A stretch of 64,000 nt of DNA from Kappaphycus alvarezii (taxonomy: Eukaryota > Rhodophyta > Florideophyceae > Gigartinales > Solieriaceae), in assembly GCA_002205965.3 (NCBI GenBank), contig NADL03000474.1, forward strand, positions 496,001 through 560,000, written 5' to 3'. Below, piece after piece: positions 19,079 through 28,835 of the stretch. The notes beneath the pieces were generated by a model. It had not been told where the DNA came from, searched no databases, and was given only the letters and a program-made list of their open reading frames with translations. How positions within the stretch are numbered: position 1 is the first letter of the stretch; the number at the start of each line of letters is the position of its first letter. The position numbers and the translations under genes were made by a program.

Positions 19079-20818
19079 TCAGGTGCCTTGTCCGGAACGG
19101 TCGATCTCGCTGTTGTCCTCTGCTTTTCGTTTCCCGGCCCTTGCTTTCGGGCCCCAGAAAGGCTCTGGATTACCAGGGAACCGTACTGGTTTCCTTTCCA
19201 TATTCTGTCGCCGAACAAATTTGTCCTTCTTCACCTCAAAATCAATCTCATCGAGAGTCACAAGGGTCGGTTCCGATTCTAGAATTCGATCTCCGGGAGG
19301 TGGCCTGCGGGGAGGTGCCCCCTCATCCATATCGTTTTGTTGGGCATGTTTTTTCGCTTCTTTTGCTCTCAATATGGGACTCCCAGCCTTCCTCGCCCAA
19401 CAACGTAAAATATCCCATACCAGCTCTGGTGGGGCTGTTGTCTTTAGTGCCTGCGGATCTGTGTGAGACTGGGACACTTCGTAACCCTTTCTCATTAGAA
19501 AAGCCCGAATAGATGCTGCCGGCGGTGAGCTAACCCGCAACGTCTTGCACATGTTGGGCAAGTGCATGAAAAGCGGTACGGTCTTGACCTCCTCACTCAG
19601 CAAGCGAACAAGTGCACCCACTCTATCTCTTGCCTTGAATTCTCCTTCGCCAGACTCAATCTCCTTGAGAAGACTTTCGGCCACTCCTTCTCCTATCAAG
19701 CTCCCGTTCCAGATAGGGCCACCGATAACCATTTGTCCTCCGCAGATCTGGCAGCATGATGACAACTTCTGATCGACAAGTGGGGGTGCATATTTCACAT
19801 TTACCGGTAATTTCGTAGCAGGCTGCTTCTCATCTGCTTGCACAGTGTTCTGCTTCCCTCTCCCGGCATTCTGTTCGGCAGCTCCATCGCTCAGTTTTCG
19901 TCGCTTTTTCCGCGCGGCATTACTGACTGGATTGGGCTTTACTCGTCCCATTGGCTGATGTCGTTGTGTACCACATTCGGAGCACTGAAAAACAAGGGAT
20001 ATGTGGGAAGCGGTCTGCTGAGCAAGACGTTTCGAATCTTTGACCGTGACAAAAAGGCGAATGTAAAAGTCAATCATGACACAAAACACGGGCTCAATGG
20101 CACGGCTATGGCGGTTAGCAGCGGTTTGAATCGCAGCAAACACAATTCTGACTGCCATTTCATGGGCCGTGGGTCCCTTGAGAGGTGTAGCTGCATATCT
20201 GCCATAACAAATCTCTGGTGAGTTGCCGCAAAGAACTGCCAAATCTGTGCAGGTAACGGCTAGGAGTCCCCCGTCGGTTACAGCTTGCACCGCAGAGTCT
20301 AAAAATGGAGCAGCGGAACCATAAGGGTCCAAGTCGACGACGTCAAATTGTTTGTCGCCTTGTCGTGCAAGTGTCATGACTTGAATGGCATCTCCAAGAT
20401 TGGGACAAATTTCAAGTTGCGGGTCCAGGCCATTGTGCAAAACATTCCTCCGAATTGTTTCCACAGCATTTGGATCCAAGTCATTTGCTACAACTTGCGA
20501 AACGGCGGGAACCTCTTTAAAGTAACGCACGGCACGCAGACCCGTAGCAGAGAGGGCCTCTAGAACTCGAAGTTGCTTGCCCTGGACTCGAGATAACCAG
20601 CGAAGAACGAGGACGGAAAGGTCGCGGTTGACGACTTGGGCGGGGTTGTAAAAGACCTGGCCTTTCTTGTAAAGAGCGCGAGCAAGACCCTCACGGAGCT
20701 CCTCGTGGCCTTCTGGGAGTGGGCATTCAACCGGCATTCTGCGAAAAGGGTTTCCGTTGGGGGTAAAGAATTCACTGATGGATCGGGGAAGGCGGGAAAG
20801 GAGGTTGGTTGGTGGCAT
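19079..20818 (-). CDS. TRM1: tRNA (guanine(26)-N(2))-dimethyltransferase
   Basis: A 579-codon intronless ORF from ATG 20,818. TRM1 uses S-adenosylmethionine to make N2,N2-dimethylguanosine at position 26 of tRNAs. Visible features: start YKKGQVFYNPAQVVNRDLSV (about residues 50-69), SAM-binding motif ALSATGLRAVRYF (88-100), NDLDP (112-116), catalytic DLDPYGS (162-168), CTDLAVL (190-196), and a split zinc-finger region with FQCSECG (278-283) and CCQICGG (355-361). The length fits the family. The first 27 residues (MPPTNLLSRLPRSISEFF and on) are rich in Arg and Ser with few acids and could be a mitochondrial presequence; an internal Met28 could give a second, nuclear form, as known for yeast Trm1. 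The C-terminus is basic. It is divergent from the chromodomain gene, with 607 bp between them. Confidence 0.95.
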   Translation of the reverse strand: MPPTNLLSRLPRSISEFFTPNGNPFRRMPVECPLPEGHEELREGLARALYKKGQVFYNPAQVVNRDLSVLVLRWLSRVQGKQLRVLEALSATGLRAVRYFKEVPAVSQVVANDLDPNAVETIRRNVLHNGLDPQLEICPNLGDAIQVMTLARQGDKQFDVVDLDPYGSAAPFLDSAVQAVTDGGLLAVTCTDLAVLCGNSPEICYGRYAATPLKGPTAHEMAVRIVFAAIQTAANRHSRAIEPVFCVMIDFYIRLFVTVKDSKRLAQQTASHISLVFQCSECGTQRHQPMGRVKPNPVSNAARKKRRKLSDGAAEQNAGRGKQNTVQADEKQPATKLPVNVKYAPPLVDQKLSSCCQICGGQMVIGGPIWNGSLIGEGVAESLLKEIESGEGEFKARDRVGALVRLLSEEVKTVPLFMHLPNMCKTLRVSSPPAASIRAFLMRKGYEVSQSHTDPQALKTTAPPELVWDILRCWARKAGSPILRAKEAKKHAQQNDMDEGAPPRRPPPGDRILESEPTLVTLDEIDFEVKKDKFVRRQNMERKPVRFPGNPEPFWGPKARAGKRKAEDNSEIDRSGQGT

Positions 20819-21425
20819 GGGAATATGTGGGCCTCACGATAAACATTGCCAATTGACGCCGTCTTTCTTTCCGAAATGTCTATGCATGGACAGCGGACGA
20901 CGACGATGACCCACAGCATCCGTAGCACATGGTCGCCATTAGGGTTTGGTGTCTGTGTAAAACGGTTACTGTACAGTATGGCACTCCAGTTCTTACTGCA
21001 GGCTTTGGTTTTTGCACAAGCACCACAGAACCACCTTACAGTTCCATACTGTACTGTACAGTACAGTGCGGCATTTGAGTTCTAATTGCTTTTCTGTAAT
21101 GAAAAATTAATGTCAAAACTGTAAGCTATAATAATGCCAGGTATTCTCGTCTGAACTGTAAGCCAATGCGAAGTGTTGTGATTGGAAAGTGCCGTACAGC
21201 GTACAGCACTGGACTGTACAGTAATGTACAGTAGATGGATGGCGGTGGAAATGAAAGTATTGGCGGGCTAGCTGTGTGTGTTTTCGGGACGGGAACTTCG
21301 GCTGCCACGAGCAACGTTACGACGCTGTAGCATTCTGAATGTTGGCACAAGTTCGAAACTGAAATTCGTTAGAGGACACTTGGTCTACCACAACCGCGTG
21401 CCACACCCAAATCTCTCTAACAGCC
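20819..21425. promoter_or_regulatory. divergent intergenic region with palindrome clusters
   Basis: The region between the TRM1 and chromodomain starts. It contains TTACTGTACAGTA (20,967-20,979), TACTGTACTGTACAGTACAGT (21,047-21,067) and GTACAGCGTACAGC with ACTGTACAGTAATGTACAGTA (21,194-21,234). No clear TATA box was found for either gene. The clusters would serve both promoters if they are regulatory. Confidence 0.6.
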
Positions 21426-22793
21426 ATGCCACCGGATCAAGTACCGTCCTTGCCGCCCACATCCGCCCCCTTATCATCGGGAAATACTCAACCAAGTCAA
21501 CCCGCATCCTCTCCTAACCAACCGCAACCTCAACCTCAACCGCAACCGCAACCGCAACCGCAACCAGCCCCGAACCCGAGCCCCACCCCAAATAATAATT
21601 CTAATCCTAATCCTTCCAACCTCGTGGTACCCGCTCCGGCCCCGCAGCCAATCCGTGCCGCACAGCCCACTCAACTCGTTCAGCTTGCTCACGTCCCCGA
21701 CGGAGTTCATTCCAAGCTTCCAAAGCCCCATCCGCCCGTGCAACCTTTCAATCCGCCCGCCGTTCGTCCCATCCAACCTGCAAGTCTTGCCAAACCCTCC
21801 CCCGCCAAGCCCCCGACCCCCATCCAACCGAAACCCATCCCCTCACCTCCAACACCCTCCAACCCGCAGCATGTTCCACAGCCCACCCCACCAGTCCCGC
21901 AAAGTCCCGCTCGCCCCTCAACCGCCCGCCTCCACATGGCACGTCTTATAACTCAATACCTAGGCCCTACCCAACCTCGTCGTGACTCCATCGGTGCAAC
22001 ACTGAGTGCCTTTCGCACACGTCTCGAGACAAGCCCTAAGACTTTTGATTCAAACCGCGAACTTCTAGCCTGGCAATGTCAGGAAGCCATACGCACGGAA
22101 TTTTTCAAGATTATCTACCCCGCACCCCCATCTCACGCCCTTCTTCATCTCGTCACCCAAACGGAAATCCTCAACACTTCCCAAGACCCCAAAACGCGCC
22201 CGTTCTTCTTCCCCGGCGCGCGTGTCGCCGTTCCTACCGAGGCGGGCTCACGTCGTGCCGGAACTACCCTTCAGTTGCGCTATCAGAACAACGCTACTGA
22301 GGCTTTACTCCACCTTGATGGACCGCATGGTGGTGGCTTTCAATGGGTCCAAACACAAGCCCTTACTCCTTTGATCCAGTATCACCGTCTCCCGCAACGA
22401 CCAATGCAAAAGCCCACTCAAATCCGAAGGCCTCGCCGCTCTACGGTTGCACGCGCACCACGACCCACATCCATTTCAAAGGCAATCGCAAAGGCACGGA
22501 CCAGTGTTTCTACTGCCAAACGTAAGGTCCTTGCGTCTCCAAAGCCCATCGAGATAAACAAGACCGCCGCCCTTCAAAAGACGCCTACGGTGCAACGCGT
22601 CGGACGGAAGACGCTGCCAACTCCATTGTCCCCCGTCCAAAGCGTACCGGCTGTGCGTAGTCCAACCCTCGCGCAGAGTTCATCGCAGCCTCAGAAATTG
22701 CATCATGACCCACAGGTTATTCAGGGTCAGAAGATTGTGCAAGGGGAAAAGGTAAACCATGGCAGAGGAGCACATCACCTGCGTCTGAAGTGA
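21426..22793 (+). CDS. proline-rich N-terminal half of a chromodomain protein
   Basis: A 455-codon ORF starting at ATG 21,426. Residues 1-170 are low complexity, rich in Pro and Gln, with a (PQ)n tract coded by a CAACCG repeat, so probably disordered. Residues about 170-330 look folded: HMARLITQYLGPTQPRRDS, LLAWQCQEAIRTEFFKIIYP and GARVAVPTEAGSRRAGTTLQ followed by YQNNATEALLHLDG and GGFQWVQ. The last part resembles a small beta-barrel of the Tudor/agenet kind, but that is inference. After residue 330 it is basic (PRRSTVARAPRPTSISKAIAKA). The ORF ends at 22,793 while the overlapping frame that carries the chromodomain is open from 22,709, so the two are probably one gene split by a lost base or a small intron (a possible donor AAAAG/GTAAAC lies at 22,751/22,752). 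Confidence 0.6.
   Translation: MPPDQVPSLPPTSAPLSSGNTQPSQPASSPNQPQPQPQPQPQPQPQPAPNPSPTPNNNSNPNPSNLVVPAPAPQPIRAAQPTQLVQLAHVPDGVHSKLPKPHPPVQPFNPPAVRPIQPASLAKPSPAKPPTPIQPKPIPSPPTPSNPQHVPQPTPPVPQSPARPSTARLHMARLITQYLGPTQPRRDSIGATLSAFRTRLETSPKTFDSNRELLAWQCQEAIRTEFFKIIYPAPPSHALLHLVTQTEILNTSQDPKTRPFFFPGARVAVPTEAGSRRAGTTLQLRYQNNATEALLHLDGPHGGGFQWVQTQALTPLIQYHRLPQRPMQKPTQIRRPRRSTVARAPRPTSISKAIAKARTSVSTAKRKVLASPKPIEINKTAALQKTPTVQRVGRKTLPTPLSPVQSVPAVRSPTLAQSSSQPQKLHHDPQVIQGQKIVQGEKVNHGRGAHHLRLK
21520..21568. repeat. CAACCG/CAACCT hexanucleotide microsatellite
   Basis: About eight tandem units of CAACCG or CAACCT encode the Pro-Gln tract of the chromodomain protein's N-terminus. It is likely to vary in length between strains. 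Confidence 0.9.
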
Positions 22794-24310
22794 AAACAAA
22801 TGGCGCCACGGAGGCTGCCTTTGGGACTATGACGCAACCAGTGATACCCGTGAAACCATCGGTTAGTGAGCCGCCAACCGTCCCAACCGGCCCTTTCGCG
22901 TTGCCGCCTACATTTGTGCCCCAAAGTTTGCTGGAGACAGGACCGTCTCCACGGGAGAGGTTGACTGATGGAGGAACACGGGCGGTCACGTTTGGTGATG
23001 GAAGTTTGAGGTGGGCATTGGGATGTCGGGAAGGGGAGTGTCTAGTAGATATGATGACTAGAATGAAGAAGATTATAGGGGTTGAGAGGTTGGTGGCGAG
23101 GAGGAAGGTGGAAGGAGTTGAGTATTTTGTCAAGTGGTGTGGAAGAGGGTTGAAAGATGGTTCTTGGGAGACTAGGGAATCGTTGATGACTGATGTCCCG
23201 GGGTTGGTAAGAGACTTTGACATAAGGCATCCCGATGCACCGAAACTTGCCTTCCATTCTGATAGAGTTAAGAGTGAGGCGGAGGAGAACGGGAAAAGGA
23301 AAGACGAGGTGGAGGAGGAAAAGGAGAAAATGGATATAGACACAGAAGAGGCGCTAGATGAGACTGAGGATGGGTTGCACGGTAGAGGGTGGCATGATGG
23401 AATGCATTTGGGTATAAACCAAGGCGACATTGGAAAGAAATCTGAACAAGTCAGTGGCATGATTGACAAGGGCATTGAAAACGAGAAGATGTACACTGAT
23501 GATGTGACTGGTATCAAAATGCCACCGTACGTCGACACACCCATTCTCGAGCTGTCGTTTTCCGGAATGGTGCTGCAAATCCGTCGGCCAGATGAATGTT
23601 CGCTTCACAACGATACCTCCTCAGCGAACAGAGATTACAAAAAACGACAGGCACGCTTCAAACAAGACAATATTCTAGAGGCTGAGAAGCTCTTCCCGCT
23701 CTCAAAGACAGAAGCCAGAGCTGCATTGGATGCTAGCTTGCGCAATCACAAGGCGCATGGCAGACACCCAATCATGTTTCCGAAGGGTATTGGCAGAGTG
23801 ATGCCTTCAGATACCGGCATTGCCTTCAGTGCTGAGGTTGTCGCATCGGCACCCCCATCGTGGGAACGTTACCTAATGGGACTCGGCTTGCGTCCAAAGC
23901 ATTTCGACCGTTCCCTTCCTCCTTACTTTCCAAGTCTGGATGCGAAGAGCAGCCACAAATTAGCGATGGCTTCGAGAGATTTGGCGCTCGAAAGGGCAGT
24001 GGAGCATCGGGAGCGGGCGCGACGGGTTGTCAGAATGGCGTACAGGCATGCCACTGTTGCAGATCCGCCTGCCGCATTGTTTCGGGATGGAAAGAAGCGG
24101 CCTTATGAATGCAGTGAACGTTATCCGTCGGAATCTGGGGCGAAGGCAAAGATGCGATCACAACGGCTTCAGCCGATAGATCAGGTGGTGAAGGACAAGG
24201 ACACAGTAGTTGCGCCCACGCCTGTGGGATCGAAAGAAGGAAAGGGGCACTGGTTCGACCCGTTCTGGAGCTGCTGGAGAATAGGAGGTGAGAACTCTAC
24301 CAGTAAATAG
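22709..24310 (+). CDS. chromodomain-containing C-terminal half
   Basis: Open from 22,709 (after a TGA at 22,706) to 24,310. It has no in-frame ATG near its start, so it is probably the continuation of 21,426-22,793. Counting from the GTG at 22,790, residues about 96-147 form a chromodomain: GVERLVARRKVEGVEYFVKW, then SWETRESL and VPGLVRDFD. The K-W and W-E pair match the strand and cage positions of chromodomains that read methyl-lysine on histones. It follows a region with RWALGCREGECL. Downstream are an acidic Lys/Glu linker (KRKDEVEEEKEKMDIDTEE), a block with PILELSFSGMVLQIRRPDEC, a helical region with ARAALDASLRNH, and a conserved-looking APPSWERYLMGLGLRP. Likely a nuclear chromatin protein of unknown family. 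Confidence 0.7.
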   Translation, partial: PTGYSGSEDCARGKGKPWQRSTSPASEVKTNGATEAAFGTMTQPVIPVKPSVSEPPTVPTGPFALPPTFVPQSLLETGPSPRERLTDGGTRAVTFGDGSLRWALGCREGECLVDMMTRMKKIIGVERLVARRKVEGVEYFVKWCGRGLKDGSWETRESLMTDVPGLVRDFDIRHPDAPKLAFHSDRVKSEAEENGKRKDEVEEEKEKMDIDTEEALDETEDGLHGRGWHDGMHLGINQGDIGKKSEQVSGMIDKGIENEKMYTDDVTGIKMPPYVDTPILELSFSGMVLQIRRPDECSLHNDTSSANRDYKKRQARFKQDNILEAEKLFPLSKTEARAALDASLRNHKAHGRHPIMFPKGIGRVMPSDTGIAFSAEVVASAPPSWERYLMGLGLRPKHFDRSLPPYFPSLDAKSSHKLAMASRDLALERAVEHRERARRVVRMAYRHATVADPPAALFRDGKKRPYECSERYPSESGAKAKMRSQRLQPIDQVVKDKDTVVAPTPVGSKEGKGHWFDPFWSCWRIGGENSTSK

Positions 24311-24552
24311 GTGTTCTCCGGGAGTTGGTAGGTTGGAGTGAATTTTGACGGTCAAGAGTAAATCCGAACAATTTCCCTCATTGAACCAAGTAAAGGAGAG
24401 GAACACACTTTCATGGGTTTGTAAATGGTCAACTGCACAGGACGGCGTGACAGAATCACAAGTGGAAGAGACGTGTAATTCGAATGTACAAAAAATCTAG
24501 GTAGGTGCAACATGCAAAGACATTGAACACCTTACCGAAACAAACCCAAAAG
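24311..24552. other. short intergenic stretch
   Basis: The space between the chromodomain stop and RT-element copy B. No feature is seen beyond AT-rich 3' flank sequence. Confidence 0.5.
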
Positions 24553-24675
24553 ATTAGGTTTGAATAGGGTGGATTAAATCTGCGTGTTGCAGGACGCGAT
24601 ATATCGTAGACGACGCGGACGTGGACGAAGTGGAATAAGTAGGCCAGTGATAAACCCGAGTGCTCACTATTCCCT

Positions 24676-24996
24676 TCAAGCCTCGACTGTGGGTCGCGAC
24701 GGCCTCGTGTCGTCGATTCCCTTCAACGTCGTCGCAGACGGCGAGCCTAGCGAGTCGACAGCTAGTGGTACAAACTTCCATCCTAATTTCGATCGTCCTG
24801 AGAGTGCTTCACTGGGAATGGCTGCCACTTTGATGGCAAGCTCTCTATGCTTTCGTCGTTCCGCTGCTTTGACAAAAGCACTTGCTTCGCTTGCTCCCAT
24901 GGATATGGAGCTCTCCTGGAATGGCGATGTTATTGTGACGTCGTATGCCACAGGGAGAGGCCGCGAGAGGTTGGCCCCGTCTTGCCTTGGGTCCAC
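24676..24996 (-). pseudogene. C-terminal domain of RT-element copy B
   Basis: A minus-strand open stretch encoding VAYDVTITSPFQES, then SAFVKAAERRKHRELAIK and GRSKLGWKFVPLAVDSLGS. The same layout (D-x-T-I/T, S-x-F, about 20 residues, K-x-x-x-x, W-x-F-x-P-L) recurs at 34,758-35,040 in copy C (CDITIVSSFKPA) and, in part, at 823-1,095 and 35.75-35.88 kb (PVPICPLGGWHTDA). The D...K pattern with a following hydrophobic strand recalls PD-(D/E)XK nucleases, which in some non-LTR elements nick the target, but I cannot confirm that from motifs alone. Confidence 0.55.
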
Positions 24997-25768
24997 TAGG
25001 ATGTCAGCGGCAGCGCATTCACGAAGGGGGTAAATATTTCACCTTCATATTGGACACCGACATTTGCTGCCTTGAACAATTGTCGGCCAAATACCCTCAC
25101 TACAGCATTGTGCCGGTTGGTCCATCCTACACCTTTATGGCATAAATCCGCTGCATGGTCTCCTCGGCGGTCCATGGGCCTGTTTCACTCCGCGCACTGC
25201 AGCGGCACAGTGTCGTCAAACTCGCAACCTCCCGGGTGGCCACCTACCATCATTGTCAACATCGTATCATGTCTTCGGCTGACCGCAAACGAATGTGCGG
25301 TAAGGAAGGCTGGTGCAGGCGTCTCCAAGTATGCTTGACGGCGGATCCCTCGCGGAGTATCAGCTTCCGGGTGCAATGCGGGGCTTGGAAACCCCCCAGT
25401 CGTCTTCGTTCCAGAAGAGCTTTGCTGCCGACTCGCATCAGACTCGATGCAACATGTTGTGTGTATTATCGGGCTTGGTAGCAAGTATGGCCGCTGCCAG
25501 TGCTTCGGGAAGACCACCATGTCCGTCAGAGAAGCTTGGGTGGAGTAATCGGGCAAACTCGAGGAGGTGGCTACCGACGTCCACATAACTTTGTGCATGG
25601 CGCACGTGCTACCCCGGGTTCGAGTGGAGCTATCTCACCTGCCCAGAGTCAATGATGCTAGCCTCATAGGACGCTAAATTCAGCCTCGCCACAGGGGCAA
25701 ATACGTGTCCGCCGTGCCGCAGCGGAAGAATCACTTGCTGGAAGACTGTGTTTGTTATCGACACTTTA

Positions 25769-25886
25769 TTTGACCGCGAGTAGTTTTCCATCTACGTTTA
25801 GTCAAGCGCAACAAGTGCAGAGGCGCGACAAGCGCCATTGCAATGACATTTGACTAAATGTAGATGGAAAACTACTCGCGGTCAAA
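25769..25886. repeat. 118-bp foldback element (MITE-like)
   Basis: Inverted arms 25,769-25,805 and 25,850-25,886 are 37 nt each with one mismatch (TTTGACCGCGAGTAGTTTTC and its complement), joined by a 44-nt loop. It interrupts the RT coding sequence of copy B just upstream of the QQVILPLRHGG block. There is no coding capacity. A target-site duplication is not obvious. It fits a short non-autonomous DNA transposon. Confidence 0.8.
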
Positions 25887-26161
25887 CAACTTGCCGCGCG
25901 CTCGGCGGTGTTAGCTTCATCACATAGTGTAGCTTGAACGCGGAGGCAAACACCCGATGAAAGTGGAACCGGATACTGGCGTCCCCAATCGCGTAGATCA
26001 CCAACAAGGCTTTTATGCAACTCTCAAATTTCTCATTGAAGAAGTTCTCCGTGAATTGAAGCGAACCAAATGGGGCACCGAGGGGTTCAATGTCTTCTTT
26101 GGGGAAGTTCTCTCTTGGGAAGCAGTGCTGCAGTCTACAGTAGCGTTGTCTGGATGACAGG

Positions 26162-26730
26162 CTAAGGAGGCCAGAATAGGCGCCTTTTCGCCATGTTCAA
26201 GCAGAAGCCGTGATCAGGTCCTTTACAGCAAAGGATCTCAAATGGCTTGTCGAGCTCAGCGTGTATGCCTATCAGGGGCAGTCGTCCAGATACCATCTGC
26301 AGAAATGGAGTTGTGTTTTCTCGGCAACTTCCCTCGCCAGTGGATGTATTACAAGGGAACACAAAAACATGCTTCCTGGATCCCCTTGCTTCATCCCTTC
26401 TGGCCTGGGGATGTCTTGTGTAGATGCCACAGGTAAGATTAGCGATCGCATCTGACGAGCGTATACCATGTTCACAAAGCGACGTAACGACAGCACTTTA
26501 GTCGGCATGAAATCAATCATTCTATGTCTCGAGAGGCGGTAGAACGCGTTATGCGCATCTACTAAGACTGGACTTTGTGCGCTATGAAATCAGGTACACA
26601 GCGCACTCTGTTGGCAACCTGCAGCGGGGCGAGGTAATCCCTGGTATCTTCCCATGCTTGGGTGGCCGAGGTTGGGTTGGCAGCAGCGTTGCCGAGAAGA
26701 TAAGAGGGACAGTCTTATCGAAGAGGTCTC
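26162..26730 (-). pseudogene. reverse transcriptase palm of RT-element copy B
   Basis: The best preserved RT core in the window. The finger part (26.73-26.58 kb) encodes FSATLLPTQP and DYLAPLQVANRVRC in different frames. Then 26,560-26,162 encodes DAHNAFYRLSRHRM (palm motif A, D-x-x-x-A/F), MKQGDPGSMFLCSLVIHPLA (motif B, Q-G-D-P) and FCRWYLDDCPLIGI (motif C, Y-L-D-D). Both catalytic aspartates of motif C remain. The order and spacing place it in the group whose members also carry a C-terminal D...K domain. It is broken by stops upstream. Confidence 0.75.
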
Positions 26731-27401
26731 CATGGCCAGTCTCGTCACAACAGCCGCTGGCACCGAGATACCCGTCAGCCCAGCTTCACTTACGAGCTCA
26801 CCTTTGTGTTGGCCAGCAGCAGCAGAAGCGGTGGGGACATTCTATCAGGGCCGGGTGCGGAGTTTGGGATCAGGCGTTGAACGGAGCGTATAACGATTTT
26901 ACTCAGTCATGTACAGCGGGAGCGGCAGGTCTCTCACTTGTACAGCTCACACTGGGGATTTCGGTGGTGGGTGCAGATTTCGCAGGCTTTCGAGAAGTTG
27001 CAGGTCACGCACATCTGCAATGGGTGACTGATGTAGGGTGCGCGCAGTGCGCGGCCATATTGGCTGCTCGACGAATCTTGGGGTAACGCCTAGCATCGGT
27101 ATGCCACGGGCAACGCCGGACAATTCGCTCTGGCCTGGTCTGATGGGCTTGTGTAGCTTCTGTCCCTAGGGTCTTGCGTTGGAGCGATGCGGGCGGAAAG
27201 TGTCGCAAAAACACGCGACTAGATTTATTTGGCAAGTACGGTAGACTGTCGTCCTCCCTTTGGTCCATTATGCTCCCCGGTCCTCAAATGTATGGACTAA
27301 GCCACGGCCGATCTCCCTACCACATACAGAATGGCAAGGTTTCGTGGCACAACGGGACAGCCTGCACCTGGGGGCTCGATCTGTTAGTTTATGGTTGCAA
27401 G

Positions 27402-27935
27402 CTAATATAGAATTCCTCGAATCGGGGCTAGTATCAAATCTTCATACGTCTTGAAAACTTGTTCTTTCACGTACAAACGCCAGTCAAGAAGTTGAAGAAG
27501 TCGAAGCTCAAGATCGTTTGCGACCTCTACGGCCCAACAGTCTAGGATTGGCAACATGTCGGAGTTTTGTATCTTTGAATCGTTGAGAAATTTTGCTGCC
27601 AGTAAGATGCATGTTCCAAATAGCCTCCTGACGGTCCAGCTAGTCAAGCAAGCGCCCGCGCTTTGCGCTCGGTCAAGATAAATCATGGCGAGGATGATGG
27701 TATTTCCTGAGACTGTGGGGGTGACCATTGCTTGCTTGACCATATGGTAGATTTCGTGGCTTATTGGAACCCTGAACAATCCAGTAAAGGGGATTTTGGG
27801 ATGGCAATGACGATCATTATGATCGCATATCAAGTGCAAAACTGTGGTGATTCGACTGATGAAAGCAAACATGGGCGGAAGCGATGGGCAAGAATGGCAG
27901 TAGTGATTAAAAGATGGGTCCGTGTGTGAATTCAT
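27402..27935 (-). CDS. Pho80/P-type cyclin
   Basis: A 177-codon ORF from ATG 27,935 (in-frame codons further upstream lack an ATG). It matches the single cyclin box of Pho80/PCL and plant P/U-type cyclins: FRVPISHEIYHMVKQAMV (about residues 54-71), NTIILAMIYLDRA (78-90), CLTSWTVRRLFGTCILLAAKFLNDS (96-120) and EVANDLELRLLQLLDWRLYV (137-156), ending FKTYEDLIL. Such cyclins bind Pho85/CDK5-like kinases and link phosphate or nutrient state to the cell cycle. The length is typical of plant P-type cyclins. It runs toward RT-element copy B, whose remains begin right after its stop, so its 3' UTR may come from element sequence. An upstream C-rich bias is weak here. Confidence 0.85.
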   Translation of the reverse strand: MNSHTDPSFNHYCHSCPSLPPMFAFISRITTVLHLICDHNDRHCHPKIPFTGLFRVPISHEIYHMVKQAMVTPTVSGNTIILAMIYLDRAQSAGACLTSWTVRRLFGTCILLAAKFLNDSKIQNSDMLPILDCWAVEVANDLELRLLQLLDWRLYVKEQVFKTYEDLILAPIRGILY

Positions 27936-28709
27936 GCTCAAGAAGGGGAGACCTGGTAGAGTGTTTGCGATCTCGGTACGGCGCAAGGATGATATGGTTC
28001 AAGTAGGTGAATGAAAAGGCTTGGGTTAGGAATTTGAGTTGCGGTAGCACATTCCAGCCTTTGGGCAATACTGGTAGGGTTTGAAATGTAGAGTTGGACT
28101 TGAACGGGCAATGAAATATGGTACGAAACAGGATTGGTGCTGTTGTAACGGGAGGCCGAATATTTTGCGATGGCGGCTGAACAGGCACTATACTTTTCTG
28201 TCTCCTTTACTTGTGCCACCATCGTTGTACAAGTAGAGGCGAGAGAAAAGTATGGTACGACTAGGTTGCAGGTAAACAAGACGTGAGCGATGCATTGTAT
28301 GTTGGTGCGGTAAAGGCGTAGACGAAATAGAGTACAAGGTAATAGTGTAATAAACGTTGAATTTATTTACATGGGGACAGGGAAGGCATTGCAGACCAAG
28401 AATGGGAAAGGTTGTTTCATGAAAATGGGGGGGACTTTTGATCGATTTGCACTTTTGGACGGGCGAAGAAAGTTGACAGGATACATGTGGTGTGGGCCGA
28501 GGGAGGGATTTTGAGCAATGCAGACAGGCACGGAATATTCCCTAGGGCATTGTTGCAATTATAAGCATAGAAGAATGCATTGTTCTATATAGAAGGTGTG
28601 ATCGGGCAGTGAAGAAGCTGGAATCTTTGTCGTGCAAAGAGGATGCGGATCAACGACCGTTGTCCCAAGCAGCGTAGGGATCCCAAGTATGATATGTGGT
28701 AATACTGAG

Positions 28710-28835
28710 GTACTGTACTGTACAGTACAGTGATGGTGTAATGTCTCGAGTGTTGATGACAGACGTGGCGTATGCTCATTGGTCTATGGGTCTCAGGCCG
28801 ATCCGCACCGCTATATTATTCCATACAGTACAGTA
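28710..28835. repeat. ACTGTACAGT palindrome clusters
   Basis: GTACTGTACTGTACAGTACA at 28,710-28,729 is a perfect inverted arrangement of GTACT and ACAGT units; TACAGTACAGTA lies at 28,824-28,835. Both lie between the cyclin and Patched-like genes. Confidence 0.9.

Larger units (their letters stand above)
24553..27400 (-). mobile_element. RT-element copy B, decayed, with a nested foldback element
   Basis: Minus-strand order: an RT finger region (26.73-26.58 kb), palm (26.56-26.16 kb), a post-palm block with QQVILPLRHGG (about 25.7 kb), the C-terminal domain (25.0-24.68 kb) and a 3' end at AGGTTTGAATAGG (about 24,553). Frames change often. The 5' limit is taken as just short of the cyclin stop codon at 27,402, so the element or its debris reaches to within a few bases of that gene. 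A 118-bp foldback element lies inside at 25,769-25,886. The plus-strand 169-codon open stretch at 26,577-27,086 is antisense and not a gene. Confidence 0.7.

Noticed and set aside
22752-22813. 62-nt intron joining the two chromodomain ORFs
   Set aside because: The donor is good and the phase fits, but the acceptor (CCACGGAG) lacks a pyrimidine tract; kept only as one possibility beside a lost base.
26577-27086. 169-codon plus-strand ORF
   Set aside because: Antisense to the RT of copy B, whose motifs are clear on the minus strand; it lacks motifs of its own.
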